From contig CALWOL010000110.1 of assembly GCA_944383135.1 (NCBI GenBank), forward strand, positions 1 to 36,304: DNA of 36,304 nucleotides. The letters run 5' to 3'. A program made the translations under genes and the position numbers. This document shows, one piece after another, positions 14,835 through 23,192 of this stretch; the stretch's first letter is position 1; each line of letters begins with the position of its first letter. Source of the DNA: an uncultured Flavonifractor sp. GTDB taxonomy: Bacteria > Bacillota > Clostridia > Oscillospirales > Oscillospiraceae. Under the pieces are notes generated by a model. That model was not told the origin of the DNA. It did not search any database and was given only the letters and a program-made list of their open reading frames with translations.

Positions 14835-16406
14835 ATGAAGCGTATCTGTTCCCTTTTCCTGTCCGCCCTGCTGCTTCCGGGCCTGCTCACCGGCTGCGGC
14901 GGAGACCCCGTCCAGACCCCGGCGGCTTCCGCCGGGGACAGGGACAGCGTGGTCATTGCCATGCCCACCACCTCCGAGCCGGAGGCGGGCTTCGACCCGG
15001 CCTACGGCTGGGGGGCGGGGGAGCATGTCCACGAGCCCCTCATCCAGTCCACCCTGACGGTGACCAACGCGGACCTGACCATCGGCTATGATCTGGCCAC
15101 CGGTATGCAGGCCAGCGAGGACGGCCTGACCTGGACGGTGACCATCCGGGACGACGTGTGCTTTACCGACGGGGAGCCCCTGACCGCCGCCGACGTGGCC
15201 TTCACCTACAACACAGTGAAGGCGGCCAGCTCGGTGAACGACTTCACCATGCTGGACTACGCCGAGGCCGCCGACGGCACCACCGTGGTGTTCCACATGG
15301 CCACCCCCTTCTCCATTTGGCCCTATACCATGGCCGCCGTGGGCATTGTGCCCGAGCACGCCTATGACGCCGCCGACTATGGATCCCACCCCATCGGCTC
15401 CGGCCGGTACCTGCTCAAGCAGTGGGACAGGGGCCAGCAGGTGATTCTGGAGGCCAATCCGGACTACTATGGGGCGGCGCCCCAAATCAAGCAGGTGACC
15501 ATCCTCTTTATGGAGGAGGACGCCGCCTTCCTGGCGGTGCAGGCGGGGCAGGCGGACGTGGCCTATACCTCCGCCGTCTATGCCGGCCAGAGCCCCGCCG
15601 GGTACACCCTAACCGCCTACCAGAGCGTGGACAACCGGGGCTTCAACCTGCCGGTGCTTGAGGGCACCCTCACCGGAGATGTGCTGGTCCGCCGGGCCAT
15701 CAACATGGGCATTGACCGGCAGGAGATGATTGACAACGTGCTGGGGGGCTATGGCACGCCCGCGTACAGCGTGTGCGACGGCCTGCCCTGGTACACCCCG
15801 GCCTCGGAGGTGGCCTATGACCCCGCCGGGGCCGCCGCCCTGCTGGATGAGGCAGGGTGGACCATGGGGACCGACGGCGTCCGGACGAAGGACGGGGTGC
15901 GGGCGGAGCTGAACCTGCTCTATCCCACCGGCGACTCGGTGCGTCAGGCCCTGTGCGCCGATTTCGGCAACCAGCTGGGGGAGCTGGGCATCTCCTGCAC
16001 CATGGAGGGAGTGGGCTGGGACACCGCCTATGACCGGGCCCTGACGGAGCCCCTCATCTGGGGCTGGGGCGCCCACACCCCCATGGAGCTGTACAACCTT
16101 TACCACACGGAGGCGGACACCGGCTCCGCCCGGTACTCCCCCTACGCCAATTCCGCCGTGGACGCCTGCATGGACGCGGCCCTGGCCTGCTCCGACTTGG
16201 AGGAATCCTACCAGCTGTGGCAGAAGGCCCAGTGGGACGGCGCCACCGGCGTCACCCAGGAGGGGGACATCCCCTGGGTGTGGCTGGTGAATGTGGACCA
16301 CCTGTACTGGGTGCGGGAGGGCCTCCAGGTGGCGGAGCAGAAAATCCACCCCCACGGCCACGGCTGGTCCCTGGTGAACAATGTGGACCAGTGGAGCTGG
16401 ACCTGA
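14835..16406 (+). CDS. Nickel/peptide-type ABC substrate-binding lipoprotein
   Basis: A 523-aa family 5 solute-binding protein. A signal peptide ends in the lipobox LLTGC (Cys about residue 21), so it is membrane-anchored on the outside. SBP_bac_5 features include ASEDGLTWTVTIRDDVCFTDG, PLTAADVAFTYNTVK and GSGRYLLKQWDRGQQVILEA. Near the C-terminus HPHGHGWSLVNNVDQWSW is a His cluster that could coordinate metal, as in nickel-binding relatives. ATG 14835 follows AGAGGAGA, 17 bp after larC. Position inside the lar operon supports nickel as substrate, perhaps as a His or small-molecule chelate; the family alone would also allow peptides. Confidence 0.85.
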   Translation: MKRICSLFLSALLLPGLLTGCGGDPVQTPAASAGDRDSVVIAMPTTSEPEAGFDPAYGWGAGEHVHEPLIQSTLTVTNADLTIGYDLATGMQASEDGLTWTVTIRDDVCFTDGEPLTAADVAFTYNTVKAASSVNDFTMLDYAEAADGTTVVFHMATPFSIWPYTMAAVGIVPEHAYDAADYGSHPIGSGRYLLKQWDRGQQVILEANPDYYGAAPQIKQVTILFMEEDAAFLAVQAGQADVAYTSAVYAGQSPAGYTLTAYQSVDNRGFNLPVLEGTLTGDVLVRRAINMGIDRQEMIDNVLGGYGTPAYSVCDGLPWYTPASEVAYDPAGAAALLDEAGWTMGTDGVRTKDGVRAELNLLYPTGDSVRQALCADFGNQLGELGISCTMEGVGWDTAYDRALTEPLIWGWGAHTPMELYNLYHTEADTGSARYSPYANSAVDACMDAALACSDLEESYQLWQKAQWDGATGVTQEGDIPWVWLVNVDHLYWVREGLQVAEQKIHPHGHGWSLVNNVDQWSWT

Positions 16407-16428
16407 TATCCGGAAAGAAGGAATTCCC

Positions 16429-17421
16429 TTGAAACACCGCCTGCTCTTTACAGGCAAAAAGCTCATCCGTATGCTTCTTCTGCTGCTGGGAGTCAGCCTG
16501 GCGGCCTTCCTGCTCATGTCCGCCTCCCCCCTGGATCCCCTCCAGACCAACGTGGGTCAGGCAGCCCTGGGTACCATGAGCCAGGAGCAGATCGACCGGC
16601 TGGAGGACTACTGGGGGGTCAACGACCCGCCCCTCCAGCGCTACCTGGGCTGGCTGGGAGATTTTGTCCGGGGAGACATGGGCACCTCCCTGCTCTACCG
16701 CCAGCCGGTGACCCAGGTCATCGGCCAGCGGCTGCAGAACTCCCTGTGGCTGATGGCCTTCGCCTGGCTCTTCTCCGGCCTGCTGGGCCTGGCGCTGGGG
16801 CTGCTGGCGGGGGCCAACCGGGGCGGGCTGGGAGATCGGATCATCCGGGGCTACTGCCTGCTTGTCTCCAGCACCCCCACCTTCTGGCTGGCGCTGGTGC
16901 TGCTGATGGTGTTCGCCGTGTGGCTGAAGGTGCTGCCCGCCGGTCTGGCGGTGCCTGTGGGGGTGGACGCCGCCAGCGTCACCCTGGCCGACCGGGTGCG
17001 CCACGCCATCCTCCCCGCCCTCACCCTCAGCATCACCGGGGTGCCCAACATCGCCCTCCACACCCGGGAAAAGCTCATCGACATTCTGGAGAGCGACTAT
17101 GTGCTCTTCGCCCGGGCCAGGGGGGAGCGCCCCGCCGCCATTCTCCTCCGCCACGGCCTGCGGAATGTGGCCCTCCCCGCCATCACCCTGCAATTTGCCG
17201 CCATCAGTGAGATTTTCGGCGGCTCGGTGCTGGTGGAGCAGGTGTTTTCCTACCCCGGCCTGGGGCAGACCGCCGTCAACGCCGGACTGGGGAGCGACCT
17301 GCCCCTGCTGCTGGGCATTACGGTGGTGAGCGCCGCCATCGTCTTTTGCGGCAACCTGATTGCGGACCTGCTCTACGGCGTGGTGGACCCCCGCATCCGA
17401 AGGGGGGCGGCCAGGGCATGA
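16429..17421 (+). CDS. Nickel/peptide ABC transporter permease 1 (NikB-like)
   Basis: A 330-aa inner-membrane permease of the DppB/NikB type, with about six hydrophobic helices, the N-terminal signature GKKLIRMLLLLLGVSLAAFLL, and an EAA-type loop at about residues 225-245 (DYVLFARARGERPAAILLRHGL). I chose the TTG start at 16429, preceded by AGAAGGAA at 16417-16424, because the only upstream ATG (16381) lies inside the preceding gene. The stop overlaps the next permease as ATGA (17418-17421). It forms the membrane channel with the second permease. Confidence 0.88.
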   Translation: MKHRLLFTGKKLIRMLLLLLGVSLAAFLLMSASPLDPLQTNVGQAALGTMSQEQIDRLEDYWGVNDPPLQRYLGWLGDFVRGDMGTSLLYRQPVTQVIGQRLQNSLWLMAFAWLFSGLLGLALGLLAGANRGGLGDRIIRGYCLLVSSTPTFWLALVLLMVFAVWLKVLPAGLAVPVGVDAASVTLADRVRHAILPALTLSITGVPNIALHTREKLIDILESDYVLFARARGERPAAILLRHGLRNVALPAITLQFAAISEIFGGSVLVEQVFSYPGLGQTAVNAGLGSDLPLLLGITVVSAAIVFCGNLIADLLYGVVDPRIRRGAARA

Positions 17422-18245
17422 AAGGCATCATCAACGGCAGGCAGCGGGCCCTGGCCCTGCTGCTCCTGGCCCTGGTCCTGCTGTGCGCCGTGACGGCGGC
17501 GGGGGCGCTGCTGTCCGACCGGGCCATGGTCACCGATTTCTCCCGGAAAAACCTGCCGCCCTGCCTCTCCAGCCTCTTCGGCACCGACTGGATGGGCCGG
17601 GACATGCTCTCCCGTACCCTCACCGGCCTGTCCCTGAGCATCCGCATCGGCCTGCTCACCGCCGCCGTCAGCGCCGCCATCGCCCTGGCGCTGGGGGCGG
17701 GCTCGGCCTTGCTGGGAGGCTGGGCGGACAGTATCATCTCCTGGGTCATTGATTTGGTGATGGGCATCCCCCACATCCTGCTGGTGATGCTCATCTCCCT
17801 GGCTTTCGGCAAGGGCTTTGCCGGGGTGACGGCGGGGGTGGCCCTCAGCCACTGGACCTCCCTGGCCCGGGTGGTGCGGGGGGAGGTGCTCCAGCTGAAG
17901 GGTGCCCCCTACGTGCTGGCGGCGGGCAGGCTGGGCCAGTCCCGCCGGGCCATCCTCCGGCGGCACATCCTTCCCCATCTGCTGCCCCAGTTTCTGGTGG
18001 GCCTGGTACTCCTCTTTCCCCATGCCATCCTCCACGAGGCCAGCGTCACCTTCCTGGGCTTCGGCCTCTCCCCGGAGCAGCCCGCCATCGGGGTCATCCT
18101 GTCGGAGAGCATGAGCTATCTCACCACCGGGAAGTGGTGGCTGGCGGTATTTCCCGGCGCCAGCCTGGTGGGGGTGGTGCTGCTGTTCGCCCTGCTGGGG
18201 GACCAGCTCCGCCGCCTGCTGGACCCGGCCAGCGTCCATATGTAG
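17418..18245 (+). CDS. Nickel/peptide ABC transporter permease 2 (NikC-like)
   Basis: A 275-aa DppC/NikC-type permease. After one N-terminal helix (ALALLLLALVLLCAVTAAGAL) comes the family motif FGTDWMGRDMLSRTLTGLSLSIRIGL, five more helices, and the EAA loop APYVLAAGRLGQSRRAIL. A late motif HEASVTFLGFGLSPEQPAIG is typical of the family. ATG 17418 overlaps the previous stop. Length is near normal for NikC. Confidence 0.9.
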   Translation: MKGIINGRQRALALLLLALVLLCAVTAAGALLSDRAMVTDFSRKNLPPCLSSLFGTDWMGRDMLSRTLTGLSLSIRIGLLTAAVSAAIALALGAGSALLGGWADSIISWVIDLVMGIPHILLVMLISLAFGKGFAGVTAGVALSHWTSLARVVRGEVLQLKGAPYVLAAGRLGQSRRAILRRHILPHLLPQFLVGLVLLFPHAILHEASVTFLGFGLSPEQPAIGVILSESMSYLTTGKWWLAVFPGASLVGVVLLFALLGDQLRRLLDPASVHM

Positions 18246-18256
18246 GAGGAATGGAA

Positions 18257-19189
18257 ATGGAAACCATTTTACAGGTGCGGGACTTGTCCATCTCCTTCAC
18301 CCAGTATGACCGGGGCACCCGGCGCCGGGAGCTGCCCGTTATCCGCCGCCTCTCTCTCACCGTGGAGGCCGGCCAGGTGGTTGCGGTGGTGGGCTCCAGC
18401 GGCTCGGGCAAGAGCCTGCTGGCCCACGGCATCCTGGGCATCCTGCCCTACAACAGCCGCATGGAGGGGGAAATCCGCTACCGGGGCCAGCCCCTCACCC
18501 CCCGGCGGGCGGAGAAGCTCCGGGGCCGGGAAATTGTGCTGGTGCCCCAGGGGGTGACCTACCTGGACCCCCTGATGCAGGTGGGGCCCCAGCTGCGCAT
18601 GGGCCGGCGGGACGCCCGGGCCCGGGGGGAGAGCCGCCGGGTGCTGGAGCGGTACGGCCTGGGGCCGGAGACGGAGCGGCGCTATCCCTTCGAGCTGTCC
18701 GGGGGCATGGCCCGCCGGGTGCTCATTGCCGCCGCCGCCATGCAGTCCCCCAGGCTGCTCATCGCCGACGAGCCCACCCCCGGCCTGGACGCCCGGGCCG
18801 CCGGGCGGATTCTGGGCCACTTCCGGGAGCTGGCCCAGGAGGGGGCGGGAGTGCTCCTCATCACCCACGATTTGGCGCTGGCCCTCACCGTCGCCCATCA
18901 GGTGGCGGTATTCTATGCCGGAGAGACGGTGGAGGTGGCAAGTGCCGCCGACTTTCCGGCGGGCAGGCTGCGCCACCCCTATACCCGGGCGCTGTGGAAC
19001 GCCCTCCCCCAAAACGGCTTTACCCCCATGCCCGGCGCCCAGCCCGGGCCGGGAGAGGAGGGGACGGGCTGCCCCTTTGCCCCTCGCTGTCCCCGGCGGG
19101 GTCCGGAGTGCGCCGAAGAGATTCCCCTCCGCCCCCTGGCGGGGGGGCTGGTCCGCTGTCTCCGGCCGGAAGGAGGGGATGGCCTGTGA
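18257..19189 (+). CDS. Nickel/peptide ABC transporter ATPase 1 (NikD/DppD-like)
   Basis: A 310-aa ATPase with Walker A GSSGSGKS (residues 46-53), signature LSGGMARR, Walker B LLIADEPTPGLD and the H-loop LLITHDLALA. The C-terminal oligopeptide-transporter tail is present with its Cys cluster (CPFAPRCPRRGPECAEE), a possible iron-sulfur or metal site. Two ATG codons lie close together at 18251 and 18257. AGGAGG at 18244-18249 is 7 nt from the second and only 1 nt from the first, so 18257 is the better start. The end overlaps the second ATPase. Confidence 0.9.
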   Translation: METILQVRDLSISFTQYDRGTRRRELPVIRRLSLTVEAGQVVAVVGSSGSGKSLLAHGILGILPYNSRMEGEIRYRGQPLTPRRAEKLRGREIVLVPQGVTYLDPLMQVGPQLRMGRRDARARGESRRVLERYGLGPETERRYPFELSGGMARRVLIAAAAMQSPRLLIADEPTPGLDARAAGRILGHFRELAQEGAGVLLITHDLALALTVAHQVAVFYAGETVEVASAADFPAGRLRHPYTRALWNALPQNGFTPMPGAQPGPGEEGTGCPFAPRCPRRGPECAEEIPLRPLAGGLVRCLRPEGGDGL

Positions 19190-19782
19190 GCCTGGAGGGA
19201 AAAAATCTGAGCTTTGGCTACCGCAAAAAGGGGCGGGTGCTGGAGCACCTCTCCCTCACCCTCGCCCCGGGGGAGCGGCTGGGCCTGTCCGGCCCCAGCG
19301 GACGGGGGAAAACCACCCTGTGCAAGCTCCTGGCGGGCTATGAGAAGCCGGCGGAGGGGGAGGTGCTGCTGGACGGCAGACCTCTGTACCCCTGCCGGGG
19401 GCTGTGTCCGGTGCAGATGATCTGGCAGCACCCGGAGACGGCGGTGGACCCCCGTCTGAAGCTGAAGGAGTCCCTGGCGGAGGCGGGAGGGGCGGCGGAG
19501 CGGCTGACGGAGGCCCTCCATATCCAGCCCGCCTGGCTGGAGCGCTATCCCGCCGAGCTCTCCGGCGGGGAGCTGCAGCGCTTCTGCATCGCCCGGGCCC
19601 TGGTTCCCGGGGTGCGCTATCTGCTGTGCGACGAGATCACCGCCATGCTGGACCCCATCACCCAGGCCCAGATCTGGCAGCTGCTGCTGGAGCAGGCGGA
19701 GCAGCGGGAGCTGGGCCTGCTGATTGTCAGCCACGACTCCGCTCTGCTGGAGCGCCTGTGTACCCGCATCCAGTCCCTGTAA
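19186..19782 (+). CDS. Nickel/peptide ABC transporter ATPase 2 (NikE/DppF-like), compact
   Basis: A 198-aa ATPase, shorter than the ~260 aa usual for NikE because the C-terminal oligopeptide-transporter tail is absent. Walker A is GPSGRGKT (residues 36-43), the signature LSGGELQR, Walker B YLLCDEITAMLD, and the switch LLIVSHDSALL. The GTG at 19186 overlaps the previous stop and follows AGGAGGGG at 19171-19178. All nucleotide-binding motifs are intact, so it should be functional. It is the last gene of the operon; no strong terminator is visible in the ~8 bp before the next promoter, so some read-through into the marR gene is possible. Confidence 0.88.
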   Translation: MSLEGKNLSFGYRKKGRVLEHLSLTLAPGERLGLSGPSGRGKTTLCKLLAGYEKPAEGEVLLDGRPLYPCRGLCPVQMIWQHPETAVDPRLKLKESLAEAGGAAERLTEALHIQPAWLERYPAELSGGELQRFCIARALVPGVRYLLCDEITAMLDPITQAQIWQLLLEQAEQRELGLLIVSHDSALLERLCTRIQSL

Positions 19783-19789
19783 AAAGGGG

Positions 19790-19849
19790 TTGACAAAGCC
19801 CTGCTCCGCCTTTATAATTTGAATACAAACTATTAGGAAACAAATTATA
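19790..19849 (+). promoter_or_regulatory. Promoter and operator of the first MarR gene
   Basis: TTGACA (19790-19795), 17 bp, TATAAT (19813-19818). TATAATTTG at 19813-19821, which includes the -10 box, is perfectly mirrored by CAAATTATA at 19841-19849, with 19 nt between. GGAAACAAAT also occurs twice (19837-19846 and 19856-19865). An inverted repeat over the -10 box just upstream of marR is the usual layout for autorepression. Confidence 0.75.
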
Positions 19850-19863
19850 AGCGAGGGAAACAA

Positions 19864-20298
19864 ATGGAGCAGAGCTTTCACTATCTTCTCATGGCTGCCC
19901 AGGGGCTGTTTCAGCGGGCGGTGATGGAGAAGCTGAGCCGGGCTGGGCTGACGGCGGGACAGCCCAAGGTGCTGGACTACCTGGGCCAGCACGACGGCAG
20001 CGTGCAGAAACACATTGCCGCCGGGTGTCTCATTGACCCGGCCACCCTGACCGGCGTACTGGGCCGGATGGAGGAGAAGGGCCTGATTGAGCGGCGCAGC
20101 AGGGACGGGGACCGGCGCTCCCTGTGCGTCTACCTGACGGAGACGGGCTGGGAGAAGCAGCGCCTGGTGCGCCGCACCATGGAACAGCTGGAGGCGCAGG
20201 TACTGGCCGGTCTGGAGCCGGCGCAGCGGGCCGCTCTGACGGCCGGGCTGGGAGAAATCTGCCTGGCCCTGGCGGAGGAAGGGGAGGCGCTGCAATGA
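19864..20298 (+). CDS. MarR-family transcriptional regulator
   Basis: A 144-aa winged-helix MarR protein, probably a dimeric repressor of itself and the gene downstream. The recognition region is DPATLTGVLGRMEEKGLIERR, and the wing follows as SRDGDRRSLCVYLTETG. The N-terminal motif GLTAGQPKVLDYLGQHDG is nearly the same as in the second MarR gene at 23193, so the two are close paralogues. Start ATG 19864 follows GCGAGGGAAAC. The stop overlaps the membrane protein start as ATGA. The ligand is unknown. Confidence 0.92.
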   Translation: MEQSFHYLLMAAQGLFQRAVMEKLSRAGLTAGQPKVLDYLGQHDGSVQKHIAAGCLIDPATLTGVLGRMEEKGLIERRSRDGDRRSLCVYLTETGWEKQRLVRRTMEQLEAQVLAGLEPAQRAALTAGLGEICLALAEEGEALQ

Positions 20299-20945
20299 AG
20301 AAGGCTGAGCTGCTCCGCCGGTATGTCTTTTTTGTGGTGGGCCTGTTTGTCAATTCTCTGGGCACCTCCCCCATCTCCAGCATCCCCTACACCCTGAGCA
20401 TCGGCTTTGCCCCCACGCTGGGTATGTTTACCCTGTACTTCAGTCTGCTGCTCATTGTGATCCAGCTGGCCATTCTCCGCAGGAAGTTCCCCAGGGAGTT
20501 CTGGCTCCAGATTCCGGTGTCCCTGGGCTTCTCCTGGTTCATTGACCTGGCCATGGTCCTGCTGGAGGGCCTCCACCCCCAGAGCTACCCGGCGAAGGCA
20601 GTGTTTCTGCTGCTGGGCTGCCTGGTGCTGGGCTTCGGCGTGTTTATGGAGATGGCGGCCAACGTGGTGATGCTCCCCGGGGAGTGTACAGTGAAGGCCA
20701 TCTCCACCACCTGGCACACCGACTTCGGCAAGACCAAGGTGGCGGTGGACGTGACCATGGCGGCCACGGCGGCGGTGCTGGGGCTGGTCCTCTACCACCA
20801 GCTGACCGGTGTGCGGGAGGGCACTTTTGTCTCCGCCCTGCTGGTGGGTGCCATCGCCCGGACCATCCACCGGCGCATCAATTCCCCCATCCAGAGGCTG
20901 CTGCGGGGACGAGATGGGGTTGACATTCCCCAGCAGGCAGGTTAG
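20295..20945 (+). CDS. YczE/YitT-like integral membrane protein
   Basis: A 216-aa membrane protein with about five hydrophobic segments: RRYVFFVVGLFVNSLGTSPI, LGMFTLYFSLLLIVIQLAIL, IPVSLGFSWFIDLAMVLLEG, AVFLLLGCLVLGFGVFMEMAA, and VTMAATAAVLGLVLYHQL. NVVMLPGECTVKAI is a typical motif of the YczE (DUF6198) family. Its function is not established, though B. subtilis YczE affects lipopeptide production. It is translated from an ATGA overlap with marR, so it is likely the regulator's main target. A strong terminator follows immediately. Confidence 0.8.
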   Translation: MKKAELLRRYVFFVVGLFVNSLGTSPISSIPYTLSIGFAPTLGMFTLYFSLLLIVIQLAILRRKFPREFWLQIPVSLGFSWFIDLAMVLLEGLHPQSYPAKAVFLLLGCLVLGFGVFMEMAANVVMLPGECTVKAISTTWHTDFGKTKVAVDVTMAATAAVLGLVLYHQLTGVREGTFVSALLVGAIARTIHRRINSPIQRLLRGRDGVDIPQQAG

Positions 20946-20952
20946 AATGAGG

Positions 20953-20988
20953 ACCGCGCCCGACCCATCCTGGGCCGGGCGCGGTTTT
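20953..20988 (+). terminator. Terminator of the marR-yczE operon
   Basis: ACCGCGCCCG...CGGGCGCGGT, extended inward by CCCA/TGGG around a TCC loop, followed by TTTT. It starts 8 bp after the stop codon. Confidence 0.9.
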
Positions 20989-20997
20989 CTGAACCCC

Positions 20998-21041
20998 ACA
21001 AAAGGCCGGGACCCCGCGTACCGCGGGGTCCCGGCCCTTTT
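20998..21041 (-). terminator. Terminator of fbp
   Basis: GGCCGGGACCCCGCG (21004-21018) and CGCGGGGTCCCGGCC (21022-21036) form a perfect 15-bp stem. The A run on its left (plus strand) gives the U tract for the minus-strand fbp transcript, and CTTTT on its right serves plus-strand read-through. It begins directly at the fbp stop. Confidence 0.9.
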
Positions 21042-23032
21042 CAATCCTTATGGTCCTCCACAATCTCGCCGCTGCGGAAGGCCTGCACCAGGGCGGTGAG
21101 ATCGTCAATCTGCTCCTGGAGCTGACGGCCCACATCGGTGCCGGCGATTTTCAGCCGGGATTCCAGCCGCTCGAACACCACCGAGGAGGAGGCGATGTCC
21201 TGATTCTCCCGGATGGCGTTGGCCCGGCCCGCAAAGGGCTCATGGGATACCAGGCGGTAGCAGGCGGAGTTGTAAATGAGGGTGTAGCCGGCGATGCCGG
21301 TGGTCTTTTGATAGGCCTTGCAGAAGCCGCCGTCAATGACCAGCAGCTTGCCTCCGGCCTTCATGGGGCTCTCCCCCTTCTTGGATTTCACCGGCACATG
21401 GCCGTTGATAATGTGGCAGTGGGGGCCCTCCAGGCCGAACTCCTTCAGCAGGGCCTCGCACACCGCCGGGTCGTTGTACAGCTGGTAGTAGGCGTTTTTG
21501 GGTTCGGTCCAGGTGGACTCGTCGGCGATGAGCCGCCGCTCGAAGGTGGTCATTCGGTCACGGCCGAAGATGGGGCTGTTCCGTCCCGCCCACAGGAACC
21601 AGAGAAAGTCCATGCCGAACTCCCGCTCCTCGGTGCCCCGCTTGTTGTAGTAGGCCTGGCGGGCGTTCAGGTCGGCATAGTCCAGGAAGGCCTTGCCCGA
21701 CAGGGTCTTGCCCCCGATGGTAAAGGAGAGCAGGGTGCCGTCGGCCGCCATGGGGATGCAGCCATGGAAGAGCAGGTTGCCGTTGTAGATTTTGTACAGG
21801 CTCCCCTTGGAGTAGAGGAAGCGGACGTGGCGCTGGAGCTTCTCACTGTGGAGGAAGGAGCTGGTGAGCTGGTTGATGAGCTGGTCCTCCTCCGGGGTGA
21901 GGGTGTAGGGGTCCTGGGGGTCCACGGTGGGGAAGTCGGTATCCTCCAGGGGGTAGGTGGTGCCGTCAATGGTGATGCACTTGTTTTCGTAGTCAATCTT
22001 GTCCAGCAGCAGCCGGTCGGCCATGCCGAAGCAGGGGTTGCGCAGCAGCTTCTGCCCCTCCAGCTTGAAGAGGATGATGGTAATGGCCTTGTGCATCCGG
22101 GCGGAGAGGAGCTTGTCCTTCTCGGTGTAGTGGGCGGCGTCCTCGTTGGTGAGCTTCACCTCAAAGCGGTGGATGTCGCAGTCCTTGTACACCTCGTTGG
22201 CGAACACCGACAGGGGCCGCAGGGAGATGCCGTAGCCGGTCTCAATGACCTCCAGATTGTTGTACCGCAGGGAGTTGGCCAGCACGGTGGCCACCAGGGT
22301 GCGGGAGCCGGAGGCGGCGCCCATCCACAGCACATCGTGGTTGCCCCACTGGATGTCCACGCTGTGGTACTCCATCAGGGAATCCAGAATGATGTCCGCC
22401 CGGGGACCCCGGTCGAAGATATCCCCCACCAGGTGGAGGTGGTCCACCGCCAGGCGCTTGATGAGCTCGCACAGCTGCACCAGGAAGTTGGAGGCCCGGT
22501 CAATGTCAATGATGGTGGAGATGATATTCTCGTAGTAGTCCCGCTTGGCGGTGTCCTCATAGTGAGTGTGGAGCATTTCATCCAAAATATAGGCGTACTC
22601 CGGAGGCATGGCCTTACGGACCTTGGAGCGGGTGTACTTGGCGCTCACCGCCCGGCACAGCTCAATGAGCCGGTGGAAGGTGATGCGGTACCACTCCCGC
22701 ATGTCGGCGGTCTCCCGCTCAATCTCCTCCAGCTTCTCCTTGGGGTAATAGATGAGCGTGGCCAGCTGGTCCAGATCGGCCTTGGACACGGTGGTGGAGA
22801 ACAGATTGTCCAGCTTCTCCCGTACCACGCCGGAGGCGGAGTTGAGAATATGTAAAAAGGCCTCATACTCTCCGTGGACGTCGGAAATAAAGTGCTCGGT
22901 GCCCTTGGGCAGGTTGCGGATGGCATGAAGATTGATGATTTCGGTGCTGGCGGACTGGACGTTGGGATACTGCCGGGCCAGCATCTTCAGATAGTGCAGG
23001 TTTTCCGGACGGTAGGCTTTTGCGGACTCCAT
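21041..23032 (-). CDS. fbp: Fructose-1,6-bisphosphatase class III
   Basis: A 663-aa class III FBPase, the Firmicutes gluconeogenic enzyme that hydrolyses fructose-1,6-bisphosphate to fructose-6-phosphate; it is unrelated to the E. coli type. It has the metallophosphatase motifs in order: FISDVHGEYEAFLHIL (D51, H53), LVGDIFDRGPRAD (D204, D208), QWGNHDVLWMG (N231, H232) and a late INGHVPVK. Length matches the B. subtilis protein (about 670 aa). The ATG at 23032 is preceded by AAGGAGG on the minus strand at 8 nt; an upstream in-frame GTG at 23098 would overlap the -35 box. Single-gene transcript. Confidence 0.95.
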   Translation of the reverse strand: MESAKAYRPENLHYLKMLARQYPNVQSASTEIINLHAIRNLPKGTEHFISDVHGEYEAFLHILNSASGVVREKLDNLFSTTVSKADLDQLATLIYYPKEKLEEIERETADMREWYRITFHRLIELCRAVSAKYTRSKVRKAMPPEYAYILDEMLHTHYEDTAKRDYYENIISTIIDIDRASNFLVQLCELIKRLAVDHLHLVGDIFDRGPRADIILDSLMEYHSVDIQWGNHDVLWMGAASGSRTLVATVLANSLRYNNLEVIETGYGISLRPLSVFANEVYKDCDIHRFEVKLTNEDAAHYTEKDKLLSARMHKAITIILFKLEGQKLLRNPCFGMADRLLLDKIDYENKCITIDGTTYPLEDTDFPTVDPQDPYTLTPEEDQLINQLTSSFLHSEKLQRHVRFLYSKGSLYKIYNGNLLFHGCIPMAADGTLLSFTIGGKTLSGKAFLDYADLNARQAYYNKRGTEEREFGMDFLWFLWAGRNSPIFGRDRMTTFERRLIADESTWTEPKNAYYQLYNDPAVCEALLKEFGLEGPHCHIINGHVPVKSKKGESPMKAGGKLLVIDGGFCKAYQKTTGIAGYTLIYNSACYRLVSHEPFAGRANAIRENQDIASSSVVFERLESRLKIAGTDVGRQLQEQIDDLTALVQAFRSGEIVEDHKD

Positions 23033-23069
23033 GGCGGGAACCTCCTTTGTCTCCTGTTCACTTTCTCTC

Positions 23070-23098
23070 ATTATCCCACGTTCCGCCCCCGCTGGCAA
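23070..23098 (-). promoter_or_regulatory. Promoter of fbp
   Basis: On the minus strand TTGCCA (23098-23093), 17 bp, GATAAT (23075-23070), about 37 bp upstream of the fbp start. Confidence 0.75.
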
Positions 23099-23125
23099 GA
23101 GAAAAAAGGAAAGGGATACCAGAGC

Positions 23126-23164
23126 TTGACAAGCGGAGGGAAGTGATTATAATTGACATGTCAA
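23126..23164 (+). promoter_or_regulatory. Promoter and operator of the second MarR gene
   Basis: TTGACA (23126-23131), 16 bp, TATAAT (23148-23153). The perfect palindrome TTGACATGTCAA (23153-23164) begins at the last base of the -10 box, and a second partial copy TGACATG lies at 23169-23175. It covers the transcription start, so a bound MarR dimer would block initiation. Confidence 0.8.
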
Positions 23165-23192
23165 CGACTGACATGCCAAAGGAGGAAAAGGG

